DNA of 64,000 nt from Allomuricauda sp. Lineage in GTDB: Bacteria > Bacteroidota > Bacteroidia > Flavobacteriales > Flavobacteriaceae. Below are positions 55,320 to 62,733 of the stretch, in pieces; within the stretch, counting starts at the first letter, position 1, and each line of letters opens with the position of its first letter. The position numbers were made by a program, and so were the translations under genes. The notes under the pieces were generated by a model that saw nothing but the letters and a program-made list of their open reading frames with translations, ran no database searches and had not been told where the DNA came from. Location of the stretch: the NCBI RefSeq assembly GCF_013911645.1, contig NZ_JACESV010000004.1, positions 186,001 to 250,000 on the forward strand, in the 5' to 3' direction.

Positions 55320-55489
55320 AGCAACCCTAGAAAGTTAAAAAGCAATCCTTTTAAAGATAAGTTAATTTTTTACTAGGCTAAAGTAAAGGGTTTGGACAAA
55401 TAGCACTAGATACGTTAAATTTTAGATAAATTACCTGATTTATAGACGTATACCACCTCACAACGTAGTCCATAAGCCCGTTTTGAACG

Positions 55490-55497
55490 TATCTTTG
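55490..55497 (+). promoter_or_regulatory. -7 box of the 64-aa protein gene
   Basis: TATCTTTG is an exact TAnnTTTG match, 23 bp before ATG 55520. No clear -33 box is seen. Confidence 0.4.
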
Positions 55498-55519
55498 TTA
55501 TTAACAAATCTTGAAAGCT

Positions 55520-55714
55520 ATGAATAATCAGTATTGTAAAGTTGGATCTGTTACACCCATCACCAGTATAAGCCAAGCAGCATCAGTTTTGGAGGTAATG
55601 CAAAATAATTTTATGGAAAAAGCTGCCAGTGTTGCCGGTAAAGACACCCAATTGGGAGAATTTTTTAAAAGGAAAGCGCAGAGCCTAAAAAAGGTTTTGG
55701 AAAGCTTGGCCTAG
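55520..55714 (+). CDS. Small helical protein, 64 aa
   Basis: MNNQYCKVGSVTPITSISQAASVLEVMQNNF... is an alpha-helical, soluble protein without motif. ATG 55520 is preferred over a TTG at 55511, because the -7 box at 55490 puts the transcript start near 55504. It is convergent with pyrF, four bases apart. Confidence 0.55.
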   Translation: MNNQYCKVGSVTPITSISQAASVLEVMQNNFMEKAASVAGKDTQLGEFFKRKAQSLKKVLESLA

Positions 55715-55717
55715 AAC

Positions 55718-56539
55718 TTAATCAAGTTTAGCCAGTTCAATTGCCATTTCTTGCTGGATTTCCTGTGCCTTTTTCGCAGCGGTTTCGGCAAAATCCAAAC
55801 CTGTAGAAGCATATAAAATACCTCGAGAAGAATTCACCAACAAACCTACATCTTTAGTGATTCCGTATTTACAAACTTCTTGTAAACTTCCCCCTTGCGC
55901 ACCTACCCCTGGCACCAACAAAAAGCTTTCTGGAACAATTTTTCTGATATCTTCCAAATAAGTAGCCTTAGTCGCACCAACAACATACATTAATCTTTCA
56001 GCGCCTTTGTACGTTTTGGAAACGGACAATACTTCTTTGTACAATTCCTGGCCATCTACATTTTTGGTCTGAAAATCAAAAGCGCCCTGATTGGACGTAA
56101 GCGCCAACAAAATGGTATGCTTATCCTTAAACTCCAAAAAGGGCTCCACAGAATCTTTGCCCATATAGGGTGCAATGGTAATGGAATCAAAATCCATGGT
56201 CTCAAAAAACGCCTTGGCATAGCGAGTGGATGTATTTCCGATATCTCCACGTTTCGCATCAGCGATGGTAAACATTTCTGGATGCTTGGCATTCAAATAT
56301 GCCATGGTACGTTCCAAGGATTTCCATCCTTCCAGACCATAAGCCTCATAAAAAGCAATATTCGGTTTGTAGGCTACACAATACGGATGTGTAGCATCAA
56401 TTATAGCCTTATTGAAAGCGAAAATGGGGTCTTCTTCTTTTAGAAGATGCTTTGGGATTTTATCCAAGTCCGTGTCGAGACCAACACAGAGGAACGATTT
56501 TTTTTGACGTATTTGGGCAATTAAATCTTCTATCTTCAT
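55718..56539 (-). CDS. pyrF: Orotidine 5'-phosphate decarboxylase
   Basis: PyrF forms UMP, the last step of pyrimidine synthesis. The 273 aa TIM barrel has the type 2 motif [23 protein letters not shown] with the catalytic Lys-Asp network and [13 protein letters not shown] as phosphate loop. Length fits the bacterial type 2 group. It lies downstream of prfA on the same strand. Confidence 0.96.
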   Translation of the reverse strand: MKIEDLIAQIRQKKSFLCVGLDTDLDKIPKHLLKEEDPIFAFNKAIIDATHPYCVAYKPNIAFYEAYGLEGWKSLERTMAYLNAKHPEMFTIADAKRGDIGNTSTRYAKAFFETMDFDSITIAPYMGKDSVEPFLEFKDKHTILLALTSNQGAFDFQTKNVDGQELYKEVLSVSKTYKGAERLMYVVGATKATYLEDIRKIVPESFLLVPGVGAQGGSLQEVCKYGITKDVGLLVNSSRGILYASTGLDFAETAAKKAQEIQQEMAIELAKLD

Positions 56540-56546
56540 TTTGAAT

Positions 56547-56585
56547 GGTTCTCGACCGTGTTCAATGGGGAATTAACCGATTAAA
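56547..56585. repeat. Possible partial copy C of the interspersed repeat
   Basis: TTCTCGACCGTGTTCAATGGGGAATTAACC partly matches copy A (TTTCGACACAGGGCATCGGGGAATTAAACCC), with ten identical bases in GGGGAATTAA. It sits between pyrF and prfA and overlaps the prfA stop. The match is short and may be partly chance. Confidence 0.3.
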
Positions 56586-57657
56586 ATATCTCCGAAGCTT
56601 CTTTGAGTTTTTCGGTGTTCTCCACCAACATCAACTCATCGATTATCTTTTGGATATCCCCGTTGATGATATTCTGTAAATCGTACAGCGTTAGACCGAT
56701 TCGGTGATCGGTTACCCTACCCTGCGGATAATTATAGGTGCGGATTTTTGCTGAACGGTCGCCACTGCTCACCTGCGAATTACGTTTGGCAGCATCCTCG
56801 GCCTGCTTTTTGGCCAATTCCATATCGTACAAACGGGCACGAAGCACTTTAAAGGCTTTATCCTTGTTCTTGTGTTGGGACTTTTCGTCCTGGCATTGCG
56901 CTACAATCCCTGTGGGTTCGTGGGTTAAACGTACTGCCGAGTATGTGGTGTTCACCGACTGACCTCCAGGTCCTGAGGAACAGAAATAATCTATCCGAAC
57001 ATCTTTGGGGTCAATCTGAACATCAAATTCTTCCGCTTCGGGAATCACCATAACGGTAGCCGCACTGGTATGCACCCTACCTTGGGTCTCTGTCTGTGGT
57101 ACACGTTGTACACGATGCACCCCAGCCTCAAATTTCAAAGTTCCATACACATCTTCGCCGTTCACCTCAAAATGGATTTCCTTGTATCCGCCGCTGGTTC
57201 CTTCGCTCAAATCGATTACGTTGGTCTTCCATCCTTTGGATTCGCAATATTTGGTGTACATACGGAACAGGTCTCCCGCAAAAATACTGGCCTCGTCCCC
57301 CCCGGTTCCTGCTCGGATTTCCATAACCACGTTCTTTTCATCTTCGGGGTCTTTGGGAATCAAAAGGTATTTAATTTCTTCTTCCAACTTGGGCAAGGCA
57401 CTCTTGGCCTCATCCAACTGCATTTTGGCCATTTCCAACATTTCTGTATCACTACCGTCGGCAATAATCTCTTCTGCTTCCTGGATATTGTTGGTAAGGG
57501 CTATGTATTCGTCGCGTTTGTCGCTGAGCAACTTCAAGTCTTTGTACTCTTTGTTCAGCTTTACGTACCTTTTTTGGTCCGCAATAATATCGGGTTGTAT
57601 GATCAGGTCCGAAACCTCATCAAAACGCTGTTTTACAATGTTGAGTTTGTCTAGCAT
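56581..57657 (-). CDS. prfA: Peptide chain release factor 1
   Basis: RF1 ends translation at UAA and UAG. The 358 aa protein has the catalytic GGQ in [21 protein letters not shown] (about residues 230-236) and the anticodon-like PxT region in the middle domain. Length and motifs are normal. The interspersed repeat lies on both sides (57714-57819 and perhaps 56547-56585). Confidence 0.96.
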   Translation of the reverse strand: MLDKLNIVKQRFDEVSDLIIQPDIIADQKRYVKLNKEYKDLKLLSDKRDEYIALTNNIQEAEEIIADGSDTEMLEMAKMQLDEAKSALPKLEEEIKYLLIPKDPEDEKNVVMEIRAGTGGDEASIFAGDLFRMYTKYCESKGWKTNVIDLSEGTSGGYKEIHFEVNGEDVYGTLKFEAGVHRVQRVPQTETQGRVHTSAATVMVIPEAEEFDVQIDPKDVRIDYFCSSGPGGQSVNTTYSAVRLTHEPTGIVAQCQDEKSQHKNKDKAFKVLRARLYDMELAKKQAEDAAKRNSQVSSGDRSAKIRTYNYPQGRVTDHRIGLTLYDLQNIINGDIQKIIDELMLVENTEKLKEASEIF

Positions 57658-57713
57658 AAATCAATCCTCCTAATGGGAATGCGAATTTACGATTTTTTCG
57701 TTGGATTATTTTT

Positions 57714-57819
57714 TAAAATCAACTACCTCGGAGCAAGCCAACGAGGTGTTCAAACGAAAAAAATTAATTCATTCCGACATAGAACACCGGAAAATCAAAC
57801 CCTCAATGAGGAATTGAGG
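57714..57819. repeat. Interspersed structured repeat, copy B
   Basis: The order is AAAATCAACTACCTCGG, AGCAAGCCA, ACGAGGTGTTCAAAC, TTCCGACATAGAACACC, AAATCAAACCC, CCTCAATGAGG. It matches copy A in order and orientation. ACCTCG and CGAGGT can pair, and the end can form CCTCAA/TTGAGG, a different sequence from copy A but the same shape. It abuts the DUF3570 stop. Confidence 0.65.
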
Positions 57820-59148
57820 TCAGTTTCCAACAAAAGTAGTACCAAGCGTAACAATAAAGGCATTTAGGCCATCACTACGATCATATTGGCTAAATCGCAG
57901 GTTGATGGTTTTCAACCCAAAATTGAGCACTCGGGCTCTGGTAAAAATATCCTTGTACTGCACTCCTATTCCATATTGATGGGCATCGTATTTGGACAGA
58001 TCATAGTCCGAAGTATAAAACGCGGAGGTGGATAATGCCTGCTCCTTGGGATAAAAATAGTCGGCTGCGGTTTGTGCGTAGTATCGGTAACTTGGGTATA
58101 GGGTAAACTTATCCGTGAGCTTAAAAGGCACTTCAAGACTGGCCGTGTGTGAACTGATGCCCCAATCATCCCAATAAAAACGGTAATAGGAACGTAGCAC
58201 TACCAAATCGTTCAAATAATAATTTAAACGACCACCCACGGGTATCTTAAATCGGTTATTGGGCAATTGCTCCACATTATCCGCCAATTGAAAATCATCA
58301 ATATAAAAATCTTCGAAATCCGAGAAATACACGCGTTGGAACGGCGTGCTCAACAATCCGTTCTGAGAGACCACATCCATAAATAGGGCCCCTTGCAATT
58401 TTTGACTCAAAATCTGTGAGAAACTTAAGGAAAGTGAGTAAGAGTTCCGCTTTTCATCCTCAAACTCAGAAAAAATGGGATTGTAAGCACCATTTCCTGT
58501 GATACGGTCATCAAAGAAACCATCACGTAGTTCAATAGGGTACTGTGAATTCCATTTATCCAAATATACATTACCACTTAGTGTGATTTCTGTATTCTTC
58601 TCGTTGAATAATTTGGTGTAACTGCCTCCAAATCCAATGGAAAAATAATCGTACTCCGATGAAAAATAGCCATTGGCACTCCAAATGGAGTTACGATCGT
58701 GGGAACTGTGCTGATATGTTGGGTTGATATAGGCCAATACATCCTTTCGAGATTCGCCCGAAGAAGCATCAAACGGAGTAGCATTGAGTCCGCCATCCAA
58801 GGGGTTTACATTACTGGAAGATGCCGAAGTATAGGCGGACAACCCCACATCCACCGTTAAAATATCATCCTCGTTCATCGGCATTCGCAAGACAATGCTA
58901 GAGGTTGCATCCGTTAATTCCTCGGTACCTTCGCCACCTGTAACTGCTGCATTTTGCCCATCTTGACTGTAATAGCTAAAAAGCATGTCAACCTCACTTG
59001 CCTCCAACACCCTTCGTTTGTACGAGGTATCACCCTGTTGCGACCATCCCAAGGATACCATCAAAAATAATAAGACTACGAAAACGGTTTTCGCTGATTT
59101 GGATGATCGGGTCATGAGGTTTTTAAATTTATCATTTGAGGTTCTCAT
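57820..59148 (-). CDS. DUF3570 outer-membrane barrel protein
   Basis: The last gene of the ApbE cluster. A signal-like segment (SAKTVFVVLLFLMVSLGWSQ) precedes a barrel of about 400 residues with alternating aromatic strands, the typical DUF3570 start RRVLEASEVDMLFSYYSQDGQNAAVTGGEGTEELTD and an outer-membrane end strand GLNAFIVTLGTTFVG. An early loop contains DASSGES (residues 127-133), which resembles the flavinylation motif DxxSGA(S/T) of ApbE substrates, with Ala replaced by Glu. It begins directly after the DUF4266 stop (TGA|ATG), so the two are coupled. Confidence 0.88.
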   Translation of the reverse strand: MRTSNDKFKNLMTRSSKSAKTVFVVLLFLMVSLGWSQQGDTSYKRRVLEASEVDMLFSYYSQDGQNAAVTGGEGTEELTDATSSIVLRMPMNEDDILTVDVGLSAYTSASSSNVNPLDGGLNATPFDASSGESRKDVLAYINPTYQHSSHDRNSIWSANGYFSSEYDYFSIGFGGSYTKLFNEKNTEITLSGNVYLDKWNSQYPIELRDGFFDDRITGNGAYNPIFSEFEDEKRNSYSLSLSFSQILSQKLQGALFMDVVSQNGLLSTPFQRVYFSDFEDFYIDDFQLADNVEQLPNNRFKIPVGGRLNYYLNDLVVLRSYYRFYWDDWGISSHTASLEVPFKLTDKFTLYPSYRYYAQTAADYFYPKEQALSTSAFYTSDYDLSKYDAHQYGIGVQYKDIFTRARVLNFGLKTINLRFSQYDRSDGLNAFIVTLGTTFVGN

Positions 59149-59358
59149 TCAATTACATCCGCATCCGCCCCCTGTTTTGCCTCCGTTGGCACCGGAGGAG
59201 GCCTCTCTATAAATATGGAAATTGGTTTCAAAACGTTCGCAAGGTCGCGCACTCAATTGCATCTCTTCGTCGTTCACGTAAACTTTATCGTATTCACGAA
59301 CGGCGACACAGGAACTTGAGAAAATTAAGAGTAGTAGCAAAAAAAGAGATTTTCCCAT
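59149..59358 (-). CDS. DUF4266 small lipoprotein
   Basis: This 69 aa protein has a lipobox (FSSSC, Cys17), then a short polar domain with Cys40 (ARPCERF), and a glycine-rich end REASSGANGGKTGGGCGCN. The C-terminal GGGCGCN is diagnostic of DUF4266. SSGAN (54-58) is near the ApbE target motif but has Asn at the acceptor position. The CGC could bind metal or carry a disulfide. It is co-transcribed with DUF3570; the gap to apbE is 176 bp. Confidence 0.88.
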   Translation of the reverse strand: MGKSLFLLLLLIFSSSCVAVREYDKVYVNDEEMQLSARPCERFETNFHIYREASSGANGGKTGGGCGCN

Positions 59359-59534
59359 ATTTTAAATGTACTAAGAGCATATTTAAAAAGAATTCAATTG
59401 GCTAAAAAATTGCCCTTTTGCCCCCACTTTTCACCTTTTTTTCCTTCCGTAGCTCGGCTATGTAACTCAAAAAAGACCTCTATTGGGCACAAAATGACTG
59501 ATTTTCGCTTCAATCAATCCTCTTTAAACATGCT

Positions 59535-60530
59535 CTAATTCGTATCGAACATTATACCTGAGCTTTTATGGACTTTGCTTTCGGAGTCGACCACAACGGC
59601 TTCTACTCCATCAACCTGGTTGATCATGTGCAGACCAATGTCCCTGCCCATTATAAAAACTGCGGTAGCTAGGGCATCGCACAATTCAGCTTGTTTTGCA
59701 AAAATCGATACACTATTAATACCTGTGGTAGGGTATCCTGTTCGCGGGTCAATAATGTGCGAATATTTTTTTCCGTCCAGCTCAATATACTTCTCGTAAT
59801 TGCCCGAAGTAGCCACGGAAGATTCTATTATAGGCAACCAACTGAACACTTTATCCTTGCTCAATGGGTTTGCAATGCCTACCAACCATTTTTCACCGGT
59901 CACTTTGGTGCCCCAAGTGGTAAGGTCGCCCGAAGCATTGATAATTCCACCTTTCACATCTTTGGACACCAAGAGTTCTTTGGCCCTATCTGCAGCATAC
60001 CCCTTTCCGATAGCACCAAATCCAATGCACATTCCCTTTTCGGGCAAAAAAACGGTTTGGGCATCTTGGTCCAACTGTATTTTTTGATACCCGACTTTTG
60101 CAATGGATTTTTTAATTTCTTCTTCTGAAGGGATTTTATCCATGGTCCCATCAAACCTCCAAATCTCATCCATGGAGGCATAGGTAATATCAAAGGCTCC
60201 ATCTGTTATTTCCGATATTTTGATGGATCGTTCGATTAGACCAATCAATTCTTGACTCACCTTCACAGGTTTGATCCCAGCATTTTTGTTGATTAAAGAT
60301 GTTTCGGAATCCTTGTCCCATGATGAGATGATTTTTTCTATACGCTCAATTTCCGAAACAGCTTCGTCTATATTAATGTAGCCAATATCCTCGTTCGGTG
60401 CCACTACGGTAATCTCGAACCGGGTACCCATTAGTTTTAGGGTCTTTTTTACAGTAACATCTGTTTGCCTCAACTGCCCAAACGACAGCAGACAAGAAAA
60501 ACTGCAGATAAAGGCTATAAGGCTTTTCAT
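59535..60530 (-). CDS. apbE: FAD:protein FMN transferase
   Basis: ApbE cleaves FAD and attaches FMN by a phosphoester to Thr/Ser in target proteins. The 331 aa protein has a signal peptide (MKSLIAFICSFSCLLSFGQ) and the motifs MGTRFEI, SSWDKDSETSLIN, DITYASM, GFGAIGKGYAADRA, INASGDLTTWG, SVATSGNYEKY, HIIDPRTGYP and DALATAVFIMG. It overlaps the thioredoxin gene by four bases. No Na+-NQR or Rnf genes are nearby, so its substrate must be elsewhere or in this cluster. Confidence 0.95.
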   Translation of the reverse strand: MKSLIAFICSFSCLLSFGQLRQTDVTVKKTLKLMGTRFEITVVAPNEDIGYINIDEAVSEIERIEKIISSWDKDSETSLINKNAGIKPVKVSQELIGLIERSIKISEITDGAFDITYASMDEIWRFDGTMDKIPSEEEIKKSIAKVGYQKIQLDQDAQTVFLPEKGMCIGFGAIGKGYAADRAKELLVSKDVKGGIINASGDLTTWGTKVTGEKWLVGIANPLSKDKVFSWLPIIESSVATSGNYEKYIELDGKKYSHIIDPRTGYPTTGINSVSIFAKQAELCDALATAVFIMGRDIGLHMINQVDGVEAVVVDSESKVHKSSGIMFDTN

Positions 60531-60964
60531 TTTAGAAATTTGTTAAGTGTTCTGATATATTTTTCGGGACTCGTTCGGGCCACAAAACCTGTGGTGCCCA
60601 AAACGTTTTGGTTCTTGTCCATTACCACAACCAATGGGAAATAACCCTTTGGGTTATACTTTTCGGCCAAGGACTTGTTTGTATTTAATTTTTCTTCGGG
60701 TAGTCGATTTTTCTTTTTACGGGGAAAATCTGCATCATACATTACATAGTGTTCCAAAGCATAGGCCTTGAACTCCTCGCTATCAAAAACATGTTTTTTT
60801 AAACGGATACATGGCGCACACCAATCCGAACCGGAAAAGACCAAAACAATAGGTTTATCTTCGGCTGAGGCCTTGGTAAGGGCATTATCAAAATTTTCTT
60901 GCCATTGTTGTGCCTGAAGCATACCACAGCTAACGAATAGGAGTATGTAGATTAATTTTTTCAT
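60527..60964 (-). CDS. Secreted thioredoxin-family protein (WCAPC)
   Basis: A signal peptide (MKKLIYILLFVSCGMLQAQ) precedes a thioredoxin_7-like fold with the redox motif FSGSDWCAPCIRLKKHVF and a cis-Pro strand FPLVVVMD. At 145 aa it is probably a periplasmic reductase. It overlaps apbE and starts 21 bp after the Rieske stop, so it is the second gene of the cluster. It could keep the cysteines of DUF4266 or the Rieske protein reduced. Confidence 0.9.
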   Translation of the reverse strand: MKKLIYILLFVSCGMLQAQQWQENFDNALTKASAEDKPIVLVFSGSDWCAPCIRLKKHVFDSEEFKAYALEHYVMYDADFPRKKKNRLPEEKLNTNKSLAEKYNPKGYFPLVVVMDKNQNVLGTTGFVARTSPEKYIRTLNKFLK

Positions 60965-60985
60965 TCGATTTGGGATTCCAAAAAA

Positions 60986-61426
60986 CTATTCATAAACCCG
61001 TAAAATGGAGCCATCGAGTTCCGTATTGTAAACTGTCAGTGCCTTGGCCGGGGTTTCATCAACCTGATTTAGCGGGGTTCCATCCTGACCAAACCTTGAA
61101 CCATGTACATCGCAATAAAAAATACCTCCGCTCTGGTCCACAAAACGCACCTGATCATAAGATTGATGACTACAAACTTGGCTTGCTGCCACATATTCCC
61201 CTTGTAGGTTTCTGGCAACGACCACTAAGTTCTTTAAAATAAAACCTCCGTTTTCGGAAAGATTTGTTGCTTCAGCTGAAGTAAGATCAATGGTAAAATC
61301 GACTCCTGTAGGTTCATCGACCAGATTCCCATCAATTTCATCCTTGGAACACCCTTGTAAACAGGGGAATGTAAGTGCAAAGGCTGCACCTGCGCCCAAA
61401 CTTCGCAGAAACTCTTTTCTTTCCAT
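60986..61426 (-). CDS. Rieske [2Fe-2S] lipoprotein
   Basis: The first gene of the ApbE cluster. A twin-basic-like N-terminus and hydrophobic region with a lipobox-like LQGC (MERKEFLRSLGAGAAFALTFPCLQGC) precede the Rieske cluster motifs CSH (CxH, about residue 103) and CDVHGSRF (CxxH, about 122). This fold transfers electrons at the cytoplasmic membrane. It is not next to cytochrome genes. The gap to purM upstream is 48 bp. Confidence 0.9.
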   Translation of the reverse strand: MERKEFLRSLGAGAAFALTFPCLQGCSKDEIDGNLVDEPTGVDFTIDLTSAEATNLSENGGFILKNLVVVARNLQGEYVAASQVCSHQSYDQVRFVDQSGGIFYCDVHGSRFGQDGTPLNQVDETPAKALTVYNTELDGSILRVYE

Positions 61427-61474
61427 AGCGTGGGAGGTTTATTACAAGAACGCTATTTCAAGGTAAATCGTATA

Positions 61475-62653
61475 TTAATAATCAAACTTGCCGTACGGGC
61501 TTTGGATTGTCAACTTTTTACTGCTAGCAGATGCTACCCGACCAATAATTTGGGCATCCACATCAAAACTTTTGGAAATGGAAATGATTTCTTCTGCAAC
61601 CTTCTCATTTACATAGAGTTCCATTCGATGACCACAATTAAAAACTTGGTACATTTCCTTCCAGTCCGTTCCCGATTGTTCTTGAATCAGTTTAAACAGG
61701 GGTGGAATGGCAAACATATTATCCTTGACAATGTGAAGATTATCCACAAAATGAAGAATCTTGGTCTGTGCTCCTCCACTACAATGCACCATACCATGTA
61801 TTTCTTCGGAAGTATATTTTTCCAATACTTTTTTAATGATGGGTGCATAGGTTCTTGTTGGGGACAGCACCAATTTCCCAGCATCTAATGGAGAATCGGG
61901 TACCGCATCTGTGAGTTTTGTCTTTCCGGAATACACCAATTCTTCCGGAACTGATGCATCAAAACTTTCTGGATATTTTTCAGCCAGATATTTGGAGAAT
62001 ACATCGTGCCGGGCAGATGTTAATCCATTGCTGCCCATACCGCCGTTGTATTCGGTCTCGTAACTCGCCTTTCCGAAAGAAGCCAATCCAACAATTACAT
62101 CTCCAGCTTTAATATTGGCGTTATCTATCACATTTTTTCGTTCCATTCGGGCCGTTACCGTGGAATCAACGATAATGGTTCTTACCAAATCGCCCACATC
62201 GGCAGTTTCACCTCCCGTGGAACGGATGGTAATCCCGTGCTTGTCCAAATCGGCAATCAATTCTTCAGTACCGTTGATGATGGCCGAAATTACTTCACCT
62301 GGAATCAAGTTTTTGTTCCGCCCAATGGTTGAGGAGAGCATGATGTTATCAGTGGCACCTACGCAAAGCAGGTCATCCACATTCATAATAAGTGCATCTT
62401 GGGCAATGCCTTTCCAGACCGAAACATCGCCTGTTTCTTTCCAGTACATGTATGCCAAGGAGGATTTGGTACCTGCTCCATCGGCGTGCATCACCAAACA
62501 ATGGTCCTCGCTACCTGTTAAACAATCGGGTACAATTTTGCAGAATGCCTTGGGGAAAAGTCCTTTATCAATATTCTTGATTGCGTTGTGCACATCTTCT
62601 TTGGAGGCAGAAACGCCTCTTTGCGCATATCTTTTACTGGTATCCGATGACAT
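61475..62653 (-). CDS. purM: Phosphoribosylformylglycinamidine cyclo-ligase (long form)
   Basis: PurM closes the imidazole ring to make AIR in purine synthesis. The 392 aa protein carries the AIR synthase N-domain (DGAGTKSSLAYMYW, NVDDLLCVGATDN), GGETADV and the C-domain (MVHCSGGAQTKILHFVD, FNCGHRMELYV). It is longer than E. coli PurM and fits the Bacteroidota form. A TATTTTTG -7 box lies at 62668-62675 on the minus strand, next to the glutamine-synthetase terminator. Confidence 0.92.
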   Translation of the reverse strand: MSSDTSKRYAQRGVSASKEDVHNAIKNIDKGLFPKAFCKIVPDCLTGSEDHCLVMHADGAGTKSSLAYMYWKETGDVSVWKGIAQDALIMNVDDLLCVGATDNIMLSSTIGRNKNLIPGEVISAIINGTEELIADLDKHGITIRSTGGETADVGDLVRTIIVDSTVTARMERKNVIDNANIKAGDVIVGLASFGKASYETEYNGGMGSNGLTSARHDVFSKYLAEKYPESFDASVPEELVYSGKTKLTDAVPDSPLDAGKLVLSPTRTYAPIIKKVLEKYTSEEIHGMVHCSGGAQTKILHFVDNLHIVKDNMFAIPPLFKLIQEQSGTDWKEMYQVFNCGHRMELYVNEKVAEEIISISKSFDVDAQIIGRVASASSKKLTIQSPYGKFDY

Positions 62654-62675
62654 ATGAAAGGTTTGGGCAAAAATA

Positions 62676-62710
62676 ACGGAAAGCCATCAAACTATTGATA
62701 TGCTTTCCGT
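62676..62710 (-). terminator. Terminator of the glutamine synthetase gene
   Basis: The stem ACGGAAAGC/GCTTTCCGT (62676-62684 with 62702-62710) has a 17-nt loop and a U-rich tail on the minus strand. It lies just after the glnN stop and overlaps the purM promoter region. Confidence 0.75.
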
Positions 62711-62733
62711 CTTTTCAATTATTCCAGATTGTT

